Counted from the stretch's first letter, positions 8,695 through 17,711 are shown. The stretch: DNA of 64,000 nucleotides from UBA1672 sp051967755 (GCA_051967755.1 JBQDYD010000004.1:310001-374000); one strand, 5' to 3'. The notes: generated by a model from the sequence alone, not told the origin. Numbers and translations: made by a program.

Positions 8695-8779
8695 TAAGCA
8701 CTGAAAAACAGCTTTTCCAGTGGAAATTTTGGGTAAACTATGCTTAATGTGGCCTAATGTCAAGAAAAGGTTGAAAATT

Positions 8780-9553
8780 ATGCGCTTTAGGAAAATGCAC
8801 GGGCTGGGCAACGATTTTGTGATTTTCGATGCCAGACAAGAAGATTTATTCATAACGCCGGATGATATGGAACTGATTGCCGATCGCCATTGGGGGGTCG
8901 GGTGTGATTTGATCACGATATTAGATCAATCAGATAGCGCCGATGTGCGCGCCTATTTCTTTAACGCGGATGGAAGTGAAAGCGCGGCTTGCGGCAATGC
9001 GTCGCGCTGCGTTGCGGATATCGTCATGGCTGATCTGGGTAAGGATGAGTGCAGCATTGAGGTGAATGACCGTACGCTGACCTGTAAAAAGACGGGGGAG
9101 TTTATGGTTGAGGTCAATATGGGGAAGGCACGCGGTATCACCGAGCCTGATCTATCTAAAGATGCATATAAAGAGCCTGTCGCCGTTGATATGGGTAACC
9201 CGCATTTGGTGTTCTTTGTTGATGATATTGAGGCAGTAGATGTTGCGGAGGTCGGTTCTTATTTTGAGAATCATGTCTATTTCCCAAGCCGCACCAATGT
9301 TGAATTTGTGCAGGTCATTGATAAAGGCCATTTACGTCAGCGCACATGGGAACGCGGTGTTGGTATCACTGAGGCGTGCGGTTCCGGCGCGTGCGCGGTG
9401 GCAAGTGCGGCGATCCATCGCGGTTTGTGCGATGATAAAGTTGAGATCATGCTTGATGGTGGGCCGCTGACGGTTGAAAAAACAAAAGATGGTGAGTTGT
9501 TGATGAACGGGCCTGTGGCCTATGTTTTTGACGGCACCTTAAATACTGTGTAA
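8780..9553 (+). CDS. dapF: Diaminopimelate epimerase
   Basis: Converts LL- to meso-diaminopimelate for lysine and peptidoglycan synthesis, using a cofactor-free two-cysteine mechanism. The start at 8780 gives the typical MRFRKMHGLGNDFVIFD and 257 residues; an upstream in-frame ATG at 8720 adds an atypical extension. Both catalytic cysteines are present: ESAACGNASRC and EACGSGACAVASA. AAAAGG lies about nine bases before the ATG. It is divergent from ffh and followed nine bases later by mtaB, a conserved alphaproteobacterial pairing. Confidence 0.96.
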   Translation: MRFRKMHGLGNDFVIFDARQEDLFITPDDMELIADRHWGVGCDLITILDQSDSADVRAYFFNADGSESAACGNASRCVADIVMADLGKDECSIEVNDRTLTCKKTGEFMVEVNMGKARGITEPDLSKDAYKEPVAVDMGNPHLVFFVDDIEAVDVAEVGSYFENHVYFPSRTNVEFVQVIDKGHLRQRTWERGVGITEACGSGACAVASAAIHRGLCDDKVEIMLDGGPLTVEKTKDGELLMNGPVAYVFDGTLNTV

Positions 9554-9562
9554 AACGCGCCC

Positions 9563-10822
9563 ATGAGCAAAGACAAAGATCCGCAGGTTAAGACATTTGG
9601 ATGCAGGCTTAATTTCTATGAGTCTGAGGTTATGCGCGACCATGCGCGTAATGCGGGCATGGACGATGTGATTATATTTAATACGTGCGCCGTGACCAAA
9701 GAGGCAGAGCGTCAGGCACGCCAAGCTATTCGCCGCGCGCGTCGTGAAAACCCGGATTCTAAAATTATCGTGACGGGATGTGCATCGCAGATTAATCCCG
9801 ATGGCTACGCCGCGATGGAGGAGATTGACCAAATCATTGGGAATGACCTGAAGTTAAAGGCCGAAAGTTGGGGCGGTGAGAGTGAGCATGCCCGGGTTTT
9901 GGTCAATGATATTATGTCGGTGAAGGAAACCGCCAGCCATTTGATTGAAGGGTTTGAGGATAAATCCCGCGCCTTCCTTCAGGTGCAAAATGGCTGCGAT
10001 CATCGCTGCACCTTTTGTATTATTCCCTATGGCCGTGGTAATTCACGCTCTGTGCCGATTGGTGTGATTGCCGAGCAAGTAAAGGCATTGGTTGCGCAAG
10101 GGTATAAAGAGGTCGTCTTTACAGGTGTTGATGTGACCTCATATGGCCCTGATTTACCGGGCAAGCCGACGCTTGGGCAGATGATCCGCCGCGTTCTCGC
10201 GCTTGTCCCTGAATTGCCGCGTGTTCGCCTGTCATCACTTGATCCTGTTGAAATAGATGATGATTTATGGCGTTTAATCGCCGAAGAGCCACGCCTTATG
10301 CCGCATTTGCACCTGTCTTTGCAGGCGGGTGATGATATGATTTTAAAACGCATGAAGCGCAGACATTTGCGCGCCGACGTGATTGATGTGTGTAAGCGTG
10401 CGCGTGATTTACGTCCTGATATGGCATTCGGGGCGGATATTATTGCGGGCTTTCCGACAGAAACGGCAGAGATGTTTGAAAATTCCCTGAAAATTGTTGA
10501 GGAATGTGACCTTACATATCTTCATGTGTTCCCGTATTCAGAGCGTGAAGGCACACCTGCTGCACGTATTCCGAATAAGGTTGATGTGCCGGAGCGCAAA
10601 GACCGCGCCGCGCGCCTGAGGGCGCTGGGTGAAAAGCAGCTTTCTTCTCTCTTGGAGCGTAATGTTGGCAAAACACATAACGCGATTGTTGAAAAAGGCG
10701 GCGTTGCAAGAACAGAGAACTTTCTTCCCGTAAAATTAGATAAAGATCATCAGCCGGGTGAATTAATCAGCATCATAGCATCCTCTACGGATGGAAAAAT
10801 GCTGGTTGCATCAACGGTTTAA
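9563..10822 (+). CDS. mtaB: tRNA t6A37 methylthiotransferase
   Basis: Radical-SAM methylthiotransferase that converts t6A37 to ms2t6A in ANN-decoding tRNAs. The 419 residues show the N-terminal UPF0004 cluster domain (KTFGCRLNFYES, FNTCAVTKEAERQARQAIR, VTGCASQI), then the radical-SAM CDHRCTFC motif in LQVQNGCDHRCTFCIIPYGR. The ending FGADIIAGFPTET and HVFPYSEREGTPA are MtaB-type; the NTCAVT reading also favours MtaB over MiaB. It is tightly linked to dapF, with ftsY two genes on. Confidence 0.93.
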   Translation: MSKDKDPQVKTFGCRLNFYESEVMRDHARNAGMDDVIIFNTCAVTKEAERQARQAIRRARRENPDSKIIVTGCASQINPDGYAAMEEIDQIIGNDLKLKAESWGGESEHARVLVNDIMSVKETASHLIEGFEDKSRAFLQVQNGCDHRCTFCIIPYGRGNSRSVPIGVIAEQVKALVAQGYKEVVFTGVDVTSYGPDLPGKPTLGQMIRRVLALVPELPRVRLSSLDPVEIDDDLWRLIAEEPRLMPHLHLSLQAGDDMILKRMKRRHLRADVIDVCKRARDLRPDMAFGADIIAGFPTETAEMFENSLKIVEECDLTYLHVFPYSEREGTPAARIPNKVDVPERKDRAARLRALGEKQLSSLLERNVGKTHNAIVEKGGVARTENFLPVKLDKDHQPGELISIIASSTDGKMLVASTV

Positions 10823-10867
10823 TCACGGTTAAATACCTTTCATAAAAGATATTATGAGGGGGGAACT

Positions 10868-11626
10868 TTGAATTATCTTATTCAAGCACTAAATCTATTC
10901 ATTATTTTAATTGCAGCCCTTTCCTGGCCTTCGGTTGTACATGCTCAGAAGCTGGCCACATGTGAGATGTTCAAAGAAGAACCAACTGAAATAGAGGTGC
11001 ATCTTGTACAAGAAAAGCCGATGGATGTCCGTGACTATGATTTCAGTGAACTGCAAACTTATAAGAAACAGGGCCTTTATAAATGGAAACATCCCGATGA
11101 GACCTTATCTTGGGTATCGGATATGGATGATCCGATAGGTGGGTTTTATCGTGCCTCAGTTGGTGTGGATGTCGGGTTTGGCTTTACGGTTGCCCCATAT
11201 GAGGGGCAGGTTGACCTGTCTTGTGTCTTTGTTGATTACCTGAAAATCTATATTCATTATGGCGGAACCATTTTTCTTGATAAGACGTTTGATGATGTAG
11301 AATGCCGAGATGTTGGGGTGCTTGCACACGACCATCTGAAAGGTCGGTATGACATAGGGGCTGGTATAACCATCAGCACACAAGCAATGTTGAAACAGGA
11401 ATTACCGGACGTAATTAAAGCAATGGAGCGCTTAGCCGTTAAAACGGAAAAGGCACAGGATAAAGTTGATAACATTAAAAAATCGTTGAAGGCAGGTGGA
11501 CGATCATCTGCGCAGGATATTGTAAATGAGATAATTTCTTTAAATAATGCAGTTGAAATACCTGAAGATATTATTGTGCGCAGACAGCAATGTATTAAGA
11601 GTATTCCTCCGCAATATCGCCCCTAA
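10868..11626 (+). CDS. Secreted hypothetical protein
   Basis: A 252-residue protein starting at TTG (10868) behind a G-rich ribosome site (GAGGGGGGA). Residues 1-26 are a clear signal peptide ending VVHAQ, consistent with signal peptidase I cleavage after AHA-like VHA. The mature part has a few cysteines (ATCEMF, LSCVFVD, DVECRD, RRQQCIKS) that could form disulfides. The C-terminal third (about 180-225) is helical and charged. I do not recognise the family. It separates mtaB from ftsY, which are often direct neighbours. Confidence 0.7.
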   Translation: MNYLIQALNLFIILIAALSWPSVVHAQKLATCEMFKEEPTEIEVHLVQEKPMDVRDYDFSELQTYKKQGLYKWKHPDETLSWVSDMDDPIGGFYRASVGVDVGFGFTVAPYEGQVDLSCVFVDYLKIYIHYGGTIFLDKTFDDVECRDVGVLAHDHLKGRYDIGAGITISTQAMLKQELPDVIKAMERLAVKTEKAQDKVDNIKKSLKAGGRSSAQDIVNEIISLNNAVEIPEDIIVRRQQCIKSIPPQYRP

Positions 11627-11706
11627 AATATTGAAAAATTATCCGAATACGGGTGCGTTTTATGTTTATTGGGCGTATGATGGTCATCTAACGCAGGAGT
11701 AAAAAA

Positions 11707-12903
11707 ATGGTTTTTTGGCGTAAGAAAAAGAATGTTGAAACACAAGATCAGGATGAGAAGGATCAGGAGCTTCTTCATCCCGAAGGTGAGCCTGACATTG
11801 AGCCGCCGATAGATAATGATGAACCTGATTTGAGTGATGAGCAGGTTCAAGCAGAACTACGTGAAACAGACACCGAAGTAATTGAAGACCTTGAGGTCGT
11901 TCCGACCCCTAAGGCCGTGATTGCCGACATAGAAGAGGCAAAAGAGGAGGACAATCCTGACATTGATCATTCTGATGAAGGAGGATGGTTTTCTCGCCTG
12001 ACTAAGGGGCTTGGGAAATCAACGAATAAGATTACCCAAGGGCTGACGGATGTTATTACGAAATCCAAATTGGATCAGGATACACTGGATGCATTGGAAG
12101 ATGTTTTAATTGAGGCTGATTTAGGGCCGAAAACAGCAGCGCGCGTGATTGAGGAATTTTCAAAAGACCGCTTTGGTAAGGATATCAGCGAGGAAGAGAT
12201 CAAGATAGCGCTGGCGGAGACTGTCGCGACAATTCTTGACCCTGTGGCGAAGCCGCTTTCTATTGATGCTGCATCAGACGGGCCTTTTGTTATGTTGGTT
12301 TGCGGTGTAAACGGAGCGGGTAAAACAACCACAATCGGTAAGATGGCCAAGCAGTTTAATAAGGAGCTTGGGAAGTCTGTGATGATTGCCGCCGGTGATA
12401 CATTCCGCGCGGCGGCTGTGGAGCAGCTGGGGGAATGGGCAAAGCGCAGTGATGCACAAATGTTCTCAAAGGATATCGGTGCAGATGCTGCCTCTGTTGC
12501 GTTTGAGGCGTATGAGAAAGCCAAGGCCGATGGCGTTGATATTTTGATGATTGATACGGCAGGGCGCCTGCAAAATAAAAAGAACCTGATGGAAGAGCTT
12601 GAGAAGATTATTCGCGTCTTAAAGAAAAAGGACGAAAGTCTGCCGCATGCAACATTATTGGTACTGGATAGTACAACAGGGCAAAATGCGTATTCACAGC
12701 TAGAGACGTTTAAGGAAATGGTTGATGTCACAGGGCTTATTGTGACAAAGCTTGATGGCTCTGCGAAAGGCGGTGTTCTGATTGGTCTTGCGGATCAGTA
12801 CGGCGTCCCTGTGCATGCAATTGGCGTGGGTGAGGGGATTCGTGATTTACGTCCGTTCACTGCGCAAGATTACGCCCGTTCCCTTATGGGGCTGGATGCC
12901 TGA
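11707..12903 (+). CDS. ftsY: SRP receptor FtsY
   Basis: Membrane-associated GTPase that docks Ffh-ribosome complexes at SecYEG. It has 398 residues. Residues 1-95 form the acidic A domain (many Asp, Glu and Pro), followed by the NG domain: GVNGAGKTTTIGKMA, DTFRAAAVEQL, DTAGRLQNKKNLMEEL, TKLDGSAKGG. GCAGGAG lies about nine bases before the ATG. Its partner ffh is encoded divergently about 3 kb away. Confidence 0.96.
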   Translation: MVFWRKKKNVETQDQDEKDQELLHPEGEPDIEPPIDNDEPDLSDEQVQAELRETDTEVIEDLEVVPTPKAVIADIEEAKEEDNPDIDHSDEGGWFSRLTKGLGKSTNKITQGLTDVITKSKLDQDTLDALEDVLIEADLGPKTAARVIEEFSKDRFGKDISEEEIKIALAETVATILDPVAKPLSIDAASDGPFVMLVCGVNGAGKTTTIGKMAKQFNKELGKSVMIAAGDTFRAAAVEQLGEWAKRSDAQMFSKDIGADAASVAFEAYEKAKADGVDILMIDTAGRLQNKKNLMEELEKIIRVLKKKDESLPHATLLVLDSTTGQNAYSQLETFKEMVDVTGLIVTKLDGSAKGGVLIGLADQYGVPVHAIGVGEGIRDLRPFTAQDYARSLMGLDA

Positions 12904-12956
12904 GTAAAATATTAGTAATTCATTGAATTTTAATAAAAAAACGGCATTATAAAATC

Positions 12957-14468
12957 ATGGTAAAAAAAGCAAAAAGCTTCAAAACACGTCGCTGTAAAGA
13001 TGCCGACTCGGCGCTTGCGGCGGTGAAAGAAATCTACGATGCAAATACACAATATCTCCGCGATAGCTTTGATGCCTATTGCGATGGGAATATTTCAGAA
13101 AAAGTAAGGGCGTTTTATCCCTTTGTGCGGGCGAAAACCATTCATGCCAAGCGCGAGGATAGTCGGTTTTCCTATGGGTTTGCGCCGCGTCCGGGCTCTT
13201 ATGTCACAACGATTACACGCCCTGATATTTTCGGTAAATATTACCGTGAACAGTTTCGCCTGCTTATTAAGAACCACGACATAGCCCTTGAAGTCGGTGT
13301 CAGTGATACGCCAATTCCATTGCATTTTGCGCTGGGTGAAGAATTTCATCTGGAGCGCGCGCTGGATGATGAGAAAGTCTCTTCATTGCCGCATTTCTTT
13401 GATGTTCCGAATTTGGATATTATGGATGATGAAATTGCGAATTGTAATTTTCAGCCCCCCATAGACAGTCCCGATGACGGGCCATTGGCTCTGTTTGGCG
13501 CGCCGCGTGTTGACCTTAGTCTGCAGCGTTTAAAGCACTACTCAGGCACGAATCCGCGTCACTTTCAAAACTATGTTTTATTTACGAATTATCAGTTTTA
13601 TATCGATGAATTTATCACGCTTTGTCAGGATATGATGACAAAGACTGATGACCCTGCGCTTAAGAAGACACGAAGTGAATATACGGCCTTCGTTCAGCCG
13701 GGCGGTAAGGTGATATTGAATGAAAATATAGACGATCATGAGGAAGACGCCGAAGACGGCGCGGAGCTTAAACGCTTGCCGCAAATGCCTGCCTATCATT
13801 TAAAACGTGCAGATGGTTCGGGTATTACGATGTTAAATATTGGTGTCGGGCCCTCTAATGCGAAAACAATTACGGATCATGTCGCGGTATTGCGTCCGCA
13901 TGCTTGGTTGATGCTAGGGCATTGCGCGGGCCTAAGAAATTCACAGCGCCTTGGCGATTATGTTCTGGCGCATGGATACTTGCGTGATGATCAAATTCTG
14001 GATGAGTTTTTACCGCCGAGTATTCCAATTCCCGCCCTTGCGGAAATACAGCAAGCCCTAGAAGCTGCGGTAGAGCAAGTTACGGGGAATGAGGGCTATG
14101 ATCTGAAAAAGATTATGCGCACAGGTACGGTTGCCACCACGGATGACCGAAATTGGGAGTTGAAATCTTATCTAACGCAGAATAAACGCCTCAGTCAGAG
14201 TAGGGCGATTGCCTTGGATATGGAATCAGGAACGATTGCGGCCAATGGGTTCAGGTTCCGCGTTCCCTACGGTACATTATTATGTGTGTCGGATAAACCG
14301 CTTCACGGGCAATTAAAATTACCGGGCATGGCGGATAGTTTTTACCGTGAGCGCGTAGAGCAACACCTGAAAATCGGCCTGTTAACGATGCGTTTATTGC
14401 GTGATTTATCGCCAGAGAAGCTGCATAGCCGAAAGTTACGATCATTTGATGAACCTGCATTCCAATAG
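12957..14468 (+). CDS. amn: AMP nucleosidase
   Basis: Hydrolyses AMP to adenine and ribose 5-phosphate and so regulates adenylate levels. At 503 residues it is slightly longer than E. coli Amn (484). The N-terminal Amn-specific domain contains YPFVRAKTIHAKREDSRFSYG and TITRPDIFGKYYREQFRLL. The C-terminal nucleoside-phosphorylase-like domain has GVGPSNAKTITDHVAVLRPH, MLGHCAGLRNSQRLGDYVLA and ALDMESGTIAANGFRFRVPYG (Met-Glu ribose-binding pair). It is followed after 27 bases by sdaA. Confidence 0.93.
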   Translation: MVKKAKSFKTRRCKDADSALAAVKEIYDANTQYLRDSFDAYCDGNISEKVRAFYPFVRAKTIHAKREDSRFSYGFAPRPGSYVTTITRPDIFGKYYREQFRLLIKNHDIALEVGVSDTPIPLHFALGEEFHLERALDDEKVSSLPHFFDVPNLDIMDDEIANCNFQPPIDSPDDGPLALFGAPRVDLSLQRLKHYSGTNPRHFQNYVLFTNYQFYIDEFITLCQDMMTKTDDPALKKTRSEYTAFVQPGGKVILNENIDDHEEDAEDGAELKRLPQMPAYHLKRADGSGITMLNIGVGPSNAKTITDHVAVLRPHAWLMLGHCAGLRNSQRLGDYVLAHGYLRDDQILDEFLPPSIPIPALAEIQQALEAAVEQVTGNEGYDLKKIMRTGTVATTDDRNWELKSYLTQNKRLSQSRAIALDMESGTIAANGFRFRVPYGTLLCVSDKPLHGQLKLPGMADSFYRERVEQHLKIGLLTMRLLRDLSPEKLHSRKLRSFDEPAFQ

Positions 14469-14495
14469 AACGGGGCAGCAGAAAGGGGGATTCAT

Positions 14496-15866
14496 ATATT
14501 TATAAGCCTCTTTGACCTTTTCAAAATAGGGATAGGCCCGTCCAGTTCGCATACTATGGGGCCTATGGTGGCGGCTTTGCGCTTTATTTCCCGTGTTGGC
14601 GAACAAAGTTTTCCTGACACATACCGAATTCAAGTGACCTTTTATGGTTCTTTGGCCTTCACAGGAAAGGGGCATGCCAGTGATCGCGCGGTTATTTTAG
14701 GGCTATTGGGTAAAAAGCCTGAGGAAATTAACCCAAATGAGATGGAATCCCTTCTTGAGAGCGTTAAAACGTCCAAAACCATCCAAAATCTTCATTTTGA
14801 TCCCGAAAAAGATCTTATTTTCAACTTTGGCGCGGCTTTAGAAGCACATCCTAACGGGATGATATTTTCTGTAATTGATGAAAATGGTCAGGAAGTGTTT
14901 GAAAGAACATACTTTTCTATCGGTGGCGGCTTCGTGTTATCAGAAGAAGAAATGACGACAAAAGCGATCTTAAAAGAGATCGGAACAAGCGCGGATATTC
15001 CATATGCCTATAAAAAGGCGCGTGAACTTTTGCAGATGGGCGAAGAGAGCGGGCTTAGTTTTGCTGAAATGGTCATGGAAAATGAAAAGTCGGTGCGCGC
15101 CGAAGGTGAAATTCATGATGAAATAATGCGTATATGGTCGGTGATGTCGGCCTGTATTGATCGCGGCCTAGATAGGAGCGGTATTTTACCGGGGGAGTTA
15201 GGCATAAAAAGGCGCGCGGCGGCGATTAAAGATCAATTAGAGAGTGAAATTCATAAAAACAGCATAACACCGCATGTCTGTAATGAATGGCTGAGCGTGT
15301 ATGCGATGGCCGTGAATGAGGAAAACGCGGCAGGCGGCACGGTTGTGACTGCACCGACGAATGGTGCGGCGGGCATTATCCCTGCGGTTTTGCGGTATTA
15401 TTTAGATTTTGTTCCAACTGCAAAAGAATCTCATATTCCTGATTTTCTTCTTACTGCGGCGGCGATAGGCGGTATCATTAAACGCAATGCCTCTATTTCA
15501 GGCGCCGAAGTCGGCTGTCAGGGGGAGGTCGGGTCGGCATCATCTATGGCGGCGGCAGGCTTATGCGCGGTTATGGGTGGCAGTAATAAGCAAATTGAAA
15601 ATGCCGCAGAAATTGCGTTGGAACATCATTTGGGTATGACGTGCGACCCGATTGCGGGCCTTGTGCAGGTGCCTTGTATTGAGCGCAACGGTTTAGGCGC
15701 GGTTAAGGCGGTTACGGCCGCAGCGCTGGCTCTGCGCGGTACGGGAGAACATTTTGTCCCTCTAGATAATTGTATCGAAACAATGCGCCAGACAGGGCTG
15801 GATATGAAAGAACGCTATAAGGAAACCAGCCGCGGTGGTTTGGCGGTGAATGTTATTGAATGTTAA
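14496..15866 (+). CDS. sdaA: L-serine dehydratase, probable AUA start
   Basis: [4Fe-4S] L-serine deaminase that makes pyruvate and ammonia. The first ATG (14556) would delete FDLFKIGIGPSSSHT, the conserved N-terminal motif that immediately precedes it in the same open frame. The frame is open from the amn stop (14466) but contains no ATG, GTG, TTG or CTG before 14556. An AAAGGGGG site (14482-14489) lies six bases before ATA at 14496, which gives (M)FISLFDLFKIG, like family N-termini. ATT (14490) and ATA (14502) are less well spaced. Cluster cysteines are visible in GAEVGCQGEVGSA, MTCDPIAGLVQVPC. About 456 residues. Confidence 0.88.
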   Translation: MFISLFDLFKIGIGPSSSHTMGPMVAALRFISRVGEQSFPDTYRIQVTFYGSLAFTGKGHASDRAVILGLLGKKPEEINPNEMESLLESVKTSKTIQNLHFDPEKDLIFNFGAALEAHPNGMIFSVIDENGQEVFERTYFSIGGGFVLSEEEMTTKAILKEIGTSADIPYAYKKARELLQMGEESGLSFAEMVMENEKSVRAEGEIHDEIMRIWSVMSACIDRGLDRSGILPGELGIKRRAAAIKDQLESEIHKNSITPHVCNEWLSVYAMAVNEENAAGGTVVTAPTNGAAGIIPAVLRYYLDFVPTAKESHIPDFLLTAAAIGGIIKRNASISGAEVGCQGEVGSASSMAAAGLCAVMGGSNKQIENAAEIALEHHLGMTCDPIAGLVQVPCIERNGLGAVKAVTAAALALRGTGEHFVPLDNCIETMRQTGLDMKERYKETSRGGLAVNVIEC

Positions 15867-15891
15867 AAAAGGCACATCGATAAGACGTGCC
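15865..15891 (-). terminator. Intrinsic terminator
   Basis: On the minus strand GGCAC (15891-15887), an 11-base loop, GTGCC (15875-15871), then six T. It closes the small minus-strand gene at 15922-16197 and overlaps the sdaA stop. Confidence 0.6.
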
Positions 15892-15921
15892 CGTTAATAT
15901 GCTTATCTTTAGATGTCGGCT

Positions 15922-16197
15922 CTAGACCTGAATGTCCACAATAGAACCACGTTGCCTTGATTCAGATCCTTCTGAACTGCTCGCACTAAGCGGATCAAAT
16001 ATCTGGCCGTCACTCGACGCGTTTGATTGTGTTTCCTGTGATTGCGCGGCCGGCGCTTCACGAACCTGCACTTGATTGTCTTGCGGATCGTCCTGCGCGC
16101 GCCTTACATCGCGATTTTCATCGGTGTTAACAGGTTGCAATGCCTGCGTCACAGGCGGTGTTTGCTGCTGTCCTATACCTGAAAGTGGTGCTGCCAT
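15922..16197 (-). CDS. Small Gln/Asp-rich hypothetical protein
   Basis: A 91-residue protein of low complexity, rich in Gln, Asp, Ser and Pro, with no membrane segment and probably disordered. It ends in SRQRGSIVDIQV; a short C-terminal RGxxVDIxV motif like this recurs in small alphaproteobacterial proteins, but I cannot name the family. It is isolated on the minus strand between sdaA and the DUF2336 gene and has its own terminator. No function is proposed. Confidence 0.55.
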   Translation of the reverse strand: MAAPLSGIGQQQTPPVTQALQPVNTDENRDVRRAQDDPQDNQVQVREAPAAQSQETQSNASSDGQIFDPLSASSSEGSESRQRGSIVDIQV

Positions 16198-16514
16198 CCC
16201 TAATAATCCCTAAGTAAAATACGTAATTATACGAGTCTATCAAAATTTTATTAATAAAGTGTTTCAATAGATTTTGTCATGTTTCATGAAAAAGTGCAAA
16301 TGTTCATGATGCATAAATTATGTATTGCTCTTAACTTCTTCATAACACTTTTCCTGTATAACTGTATGAGATGAAGGAGATTCGCCATCATAAGAATATC
16401 TTTGATGGCTCATTTTTGAATTTTTACCGGCGACTTCGCCTTAGGGAGAGTTAAAGGAATAAACTGAGTAACGAAACATTTTAGGAAAAAACATGATCAT
16501 TGTGGGGCAAAATC
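16198..16514. other. 317-base intergenic region before DUF2336 gene
   Basis: AT-rich divergent spacer without a convincing gene. It holds a terminator-like hairpin at 16384-16417 and a small GGCG-ACTT-CGCC hairpin at 16429-16440. A TATAAC hexamer (16357-16362) has no good -35 partner. A 31-codon frame at 16279-16374 lacks a ribosome site. The layout would suit a long leader or a small RNA. Confidence 0.5.
16384..16417 (+). terminator. Terminator-like hairpin in DUF2336 leader
   Basis: GCCATCA, one bulged T, AAGA, a three-base loop, TCTT, TGATGGC (16384-16409): 11 paired bases, followed after TCA by TTTTT. It lies about 100 bases before the DUF2336 start with no plus-strand gene between it and sdaA's end, so it would act on a leader or a small RNA. 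Confidence 0.5.
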
Positions 16515-17639
16515 ATGGAAACAAATATGGTAGGGAGTACACCTAAAAGGCCGGTGCCAATATCGGTACAATTAGGTGACGTAGAAAATTTATATTATTT
16601 AGCACGCGACAAGAGACCTGAATCGCGCGCACAGCTGACGCATGAGATTTCATCTATTTTAGAAGCAGACGTCACACCAACAGAAGGTGAGATGGTTGCG
16701 GATGTCTTGATAGAACTTTTACGTCAAGCGGAGCAAGATCTAAGGCAGGCAATATCAGAAAAATTGTCATTATTACAAGATGTGCCACTTCGTTTGGTGT
16801 TGCAACTTGCTAATGATGACATTGGTATTGCAAAACCTATTCTGGTTAATAGCCCGGTTTTGGGTGATATGGATTTGATGTACATCATTAAGTCTAAAAC
16901 AGAAGAATATTGGCGTGCTATTGCCACGCGTAAAAGCCTGAGTGACAATGTTATTGATGTTCTGGCAGACACAAAAGACTTTGATACCTCTTTAGCGCTT
17001 GCTGAAAACGAGGGTATTATCCTTACAGATCATGCTATGACTGCGCTATCTGATATAGCGCGAGGATCAGATATAATCGCTATGCCTCTTCTTCGCCGAG
17101 CAGAAGTGCCGGAAGACTTGGCTATTGCTTTATATCGCTATGTCGGGGAAGAGATTAAAAGCTTTATCACGCATAATTATGATGTTGATGAGCAAAAAGT
17201 ATCAGCAGTTATTGATCAAACAGTCGGGGAATTCGGTAAAACTGCGTCAGCAGAGGATTGTCAGCCTGAGGATCATATGATGGAAGCCGCCAGAGCTGCG
17301 AACAGCCGTGAAATGCTTACGGTTCCGGGGATGCTCGGAACACTTCGCCGCGGTAATTTACGCTCTTTCGCCGCGCAGCTTTCTGTATTTACTGAATTGC
17401 CGTCTGATGTGATTACAAAAATTCTAATGCAAAGAAACGGGCAGGGTCTTGCGATTTTGTCCAAAGCTTTTGGTATTGAAAAGCAGGACTTTATTTCAAT
17501 CTTTATGCTAACCAGCAAGTTCTGGAACCAAGGGCAGTTGGTTGAACCAAATGAGATAAAAGTAGCGGTTGAGTATTACAACCGTGCAACACATGACGTT
17601 GCAAAGCAGATTATTAAGGGAAAATTACAAAATAAGTAA
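16515..17639 (+). CDS. DUF2336 domain-containing protein
   Basis: A 374-residue soluble protein with the helical-repeat pattern of DUF2336 (alphaproteobacterial, uncharacterised). Typical segments are LYYLARDKRPESRAQLTHEI, LLRQAEQDLRQAISEKLS, RLVLQLANDDIGIAKPILVNS and DLMYIIKSKTEEYWRAIA, which read as HEAT-like repeats; a C-terminal helical domain follows from about residue 250. The ATG at 16515 is preceded by GGGG eight bases upstream; a TTG at 16500 is the in-frame alternative. The gene is monocistronic, with a long leader before it and a strong terminator after it. The biochemical role is unknown; such repeats usually bind proteins. Confidence 0.8.
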   Translation: METNMVGSTPKRPVPISVQLGDVENLYYLARDKRPESRAQLTHEISSILEADVTPTEGEMVADVLIELLRQAEQDLRQAISEKLSLLQDVPLRLVLQLANDDIGIAKPILVNSPVLGDMDLMYIIKSKTEEYWRAIATRKSLSDNVIDVLADTKDFDTSLALAENEGIILTDHAMTALSDIARGSDIIAMPLLRRAEVPEDLAIALYRYVGEEIKSFITHNYDVDEQKVSAVIDQTVGEFGKTASAEDCQPEDHMMEAARAANSREMLTVPGMLGTLRRGNLRSFAAQLSVFTELPSDVITKILMQRNGQGLAILSKAFGIEKQDFISIFMLTSKFWNQGQLVEPNEIKVAVEYYNRATHDVAKQIIKGKLQNK

Positions 17640-17678
17640 TCCCTATTCGAGTTTTTTCTACCTCCACATAAAATGTTC

Positions 17679-17711
17679 CCGGCGATATTTTCGGATATCG
17701 TCGGTTTTTTT
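17679..17711 (+). terminator. Intrinsic terminator
   Basis: CCGGCGATAT, loop TTTCGG, ATATCGTCGG (one G-T pair), then seven T. It closes the DUF2336 gene; the T-run reaches the pgk stop on the other strand. Confidence 0.85.

Noticed and set aside
7057..8916. 619-residue version of Ffh starting at 8916
   Set aside because: The extra 95 residues have no resemblance to SRP54 and run over the divergent dapF start; MFDSLSEKLG at 8631 is the family start.
12075..12731. 218-codon minus-strand frame inside ftsY
   Set aside because: It lies wholly antisense to clear ftsY coding sequence, is Ser-rich as expected for a shadow frame, and has no ribosome site.
14556..15866. L-serine dehydratase starting at the first ATG (14556)
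   Set aside because: It would remove the conserved FDLFKIGIGPSSSHT segment encoded in the same open frame, and no ribosome site precedes that ATG; a good site precedes the upstream ATA.
16279..16374. 31-codon plus-strand frame in the DUF2336 leader
   Set aside because: No ribosome site and no recognisable composition; more likely noncoding leader or small RNA.
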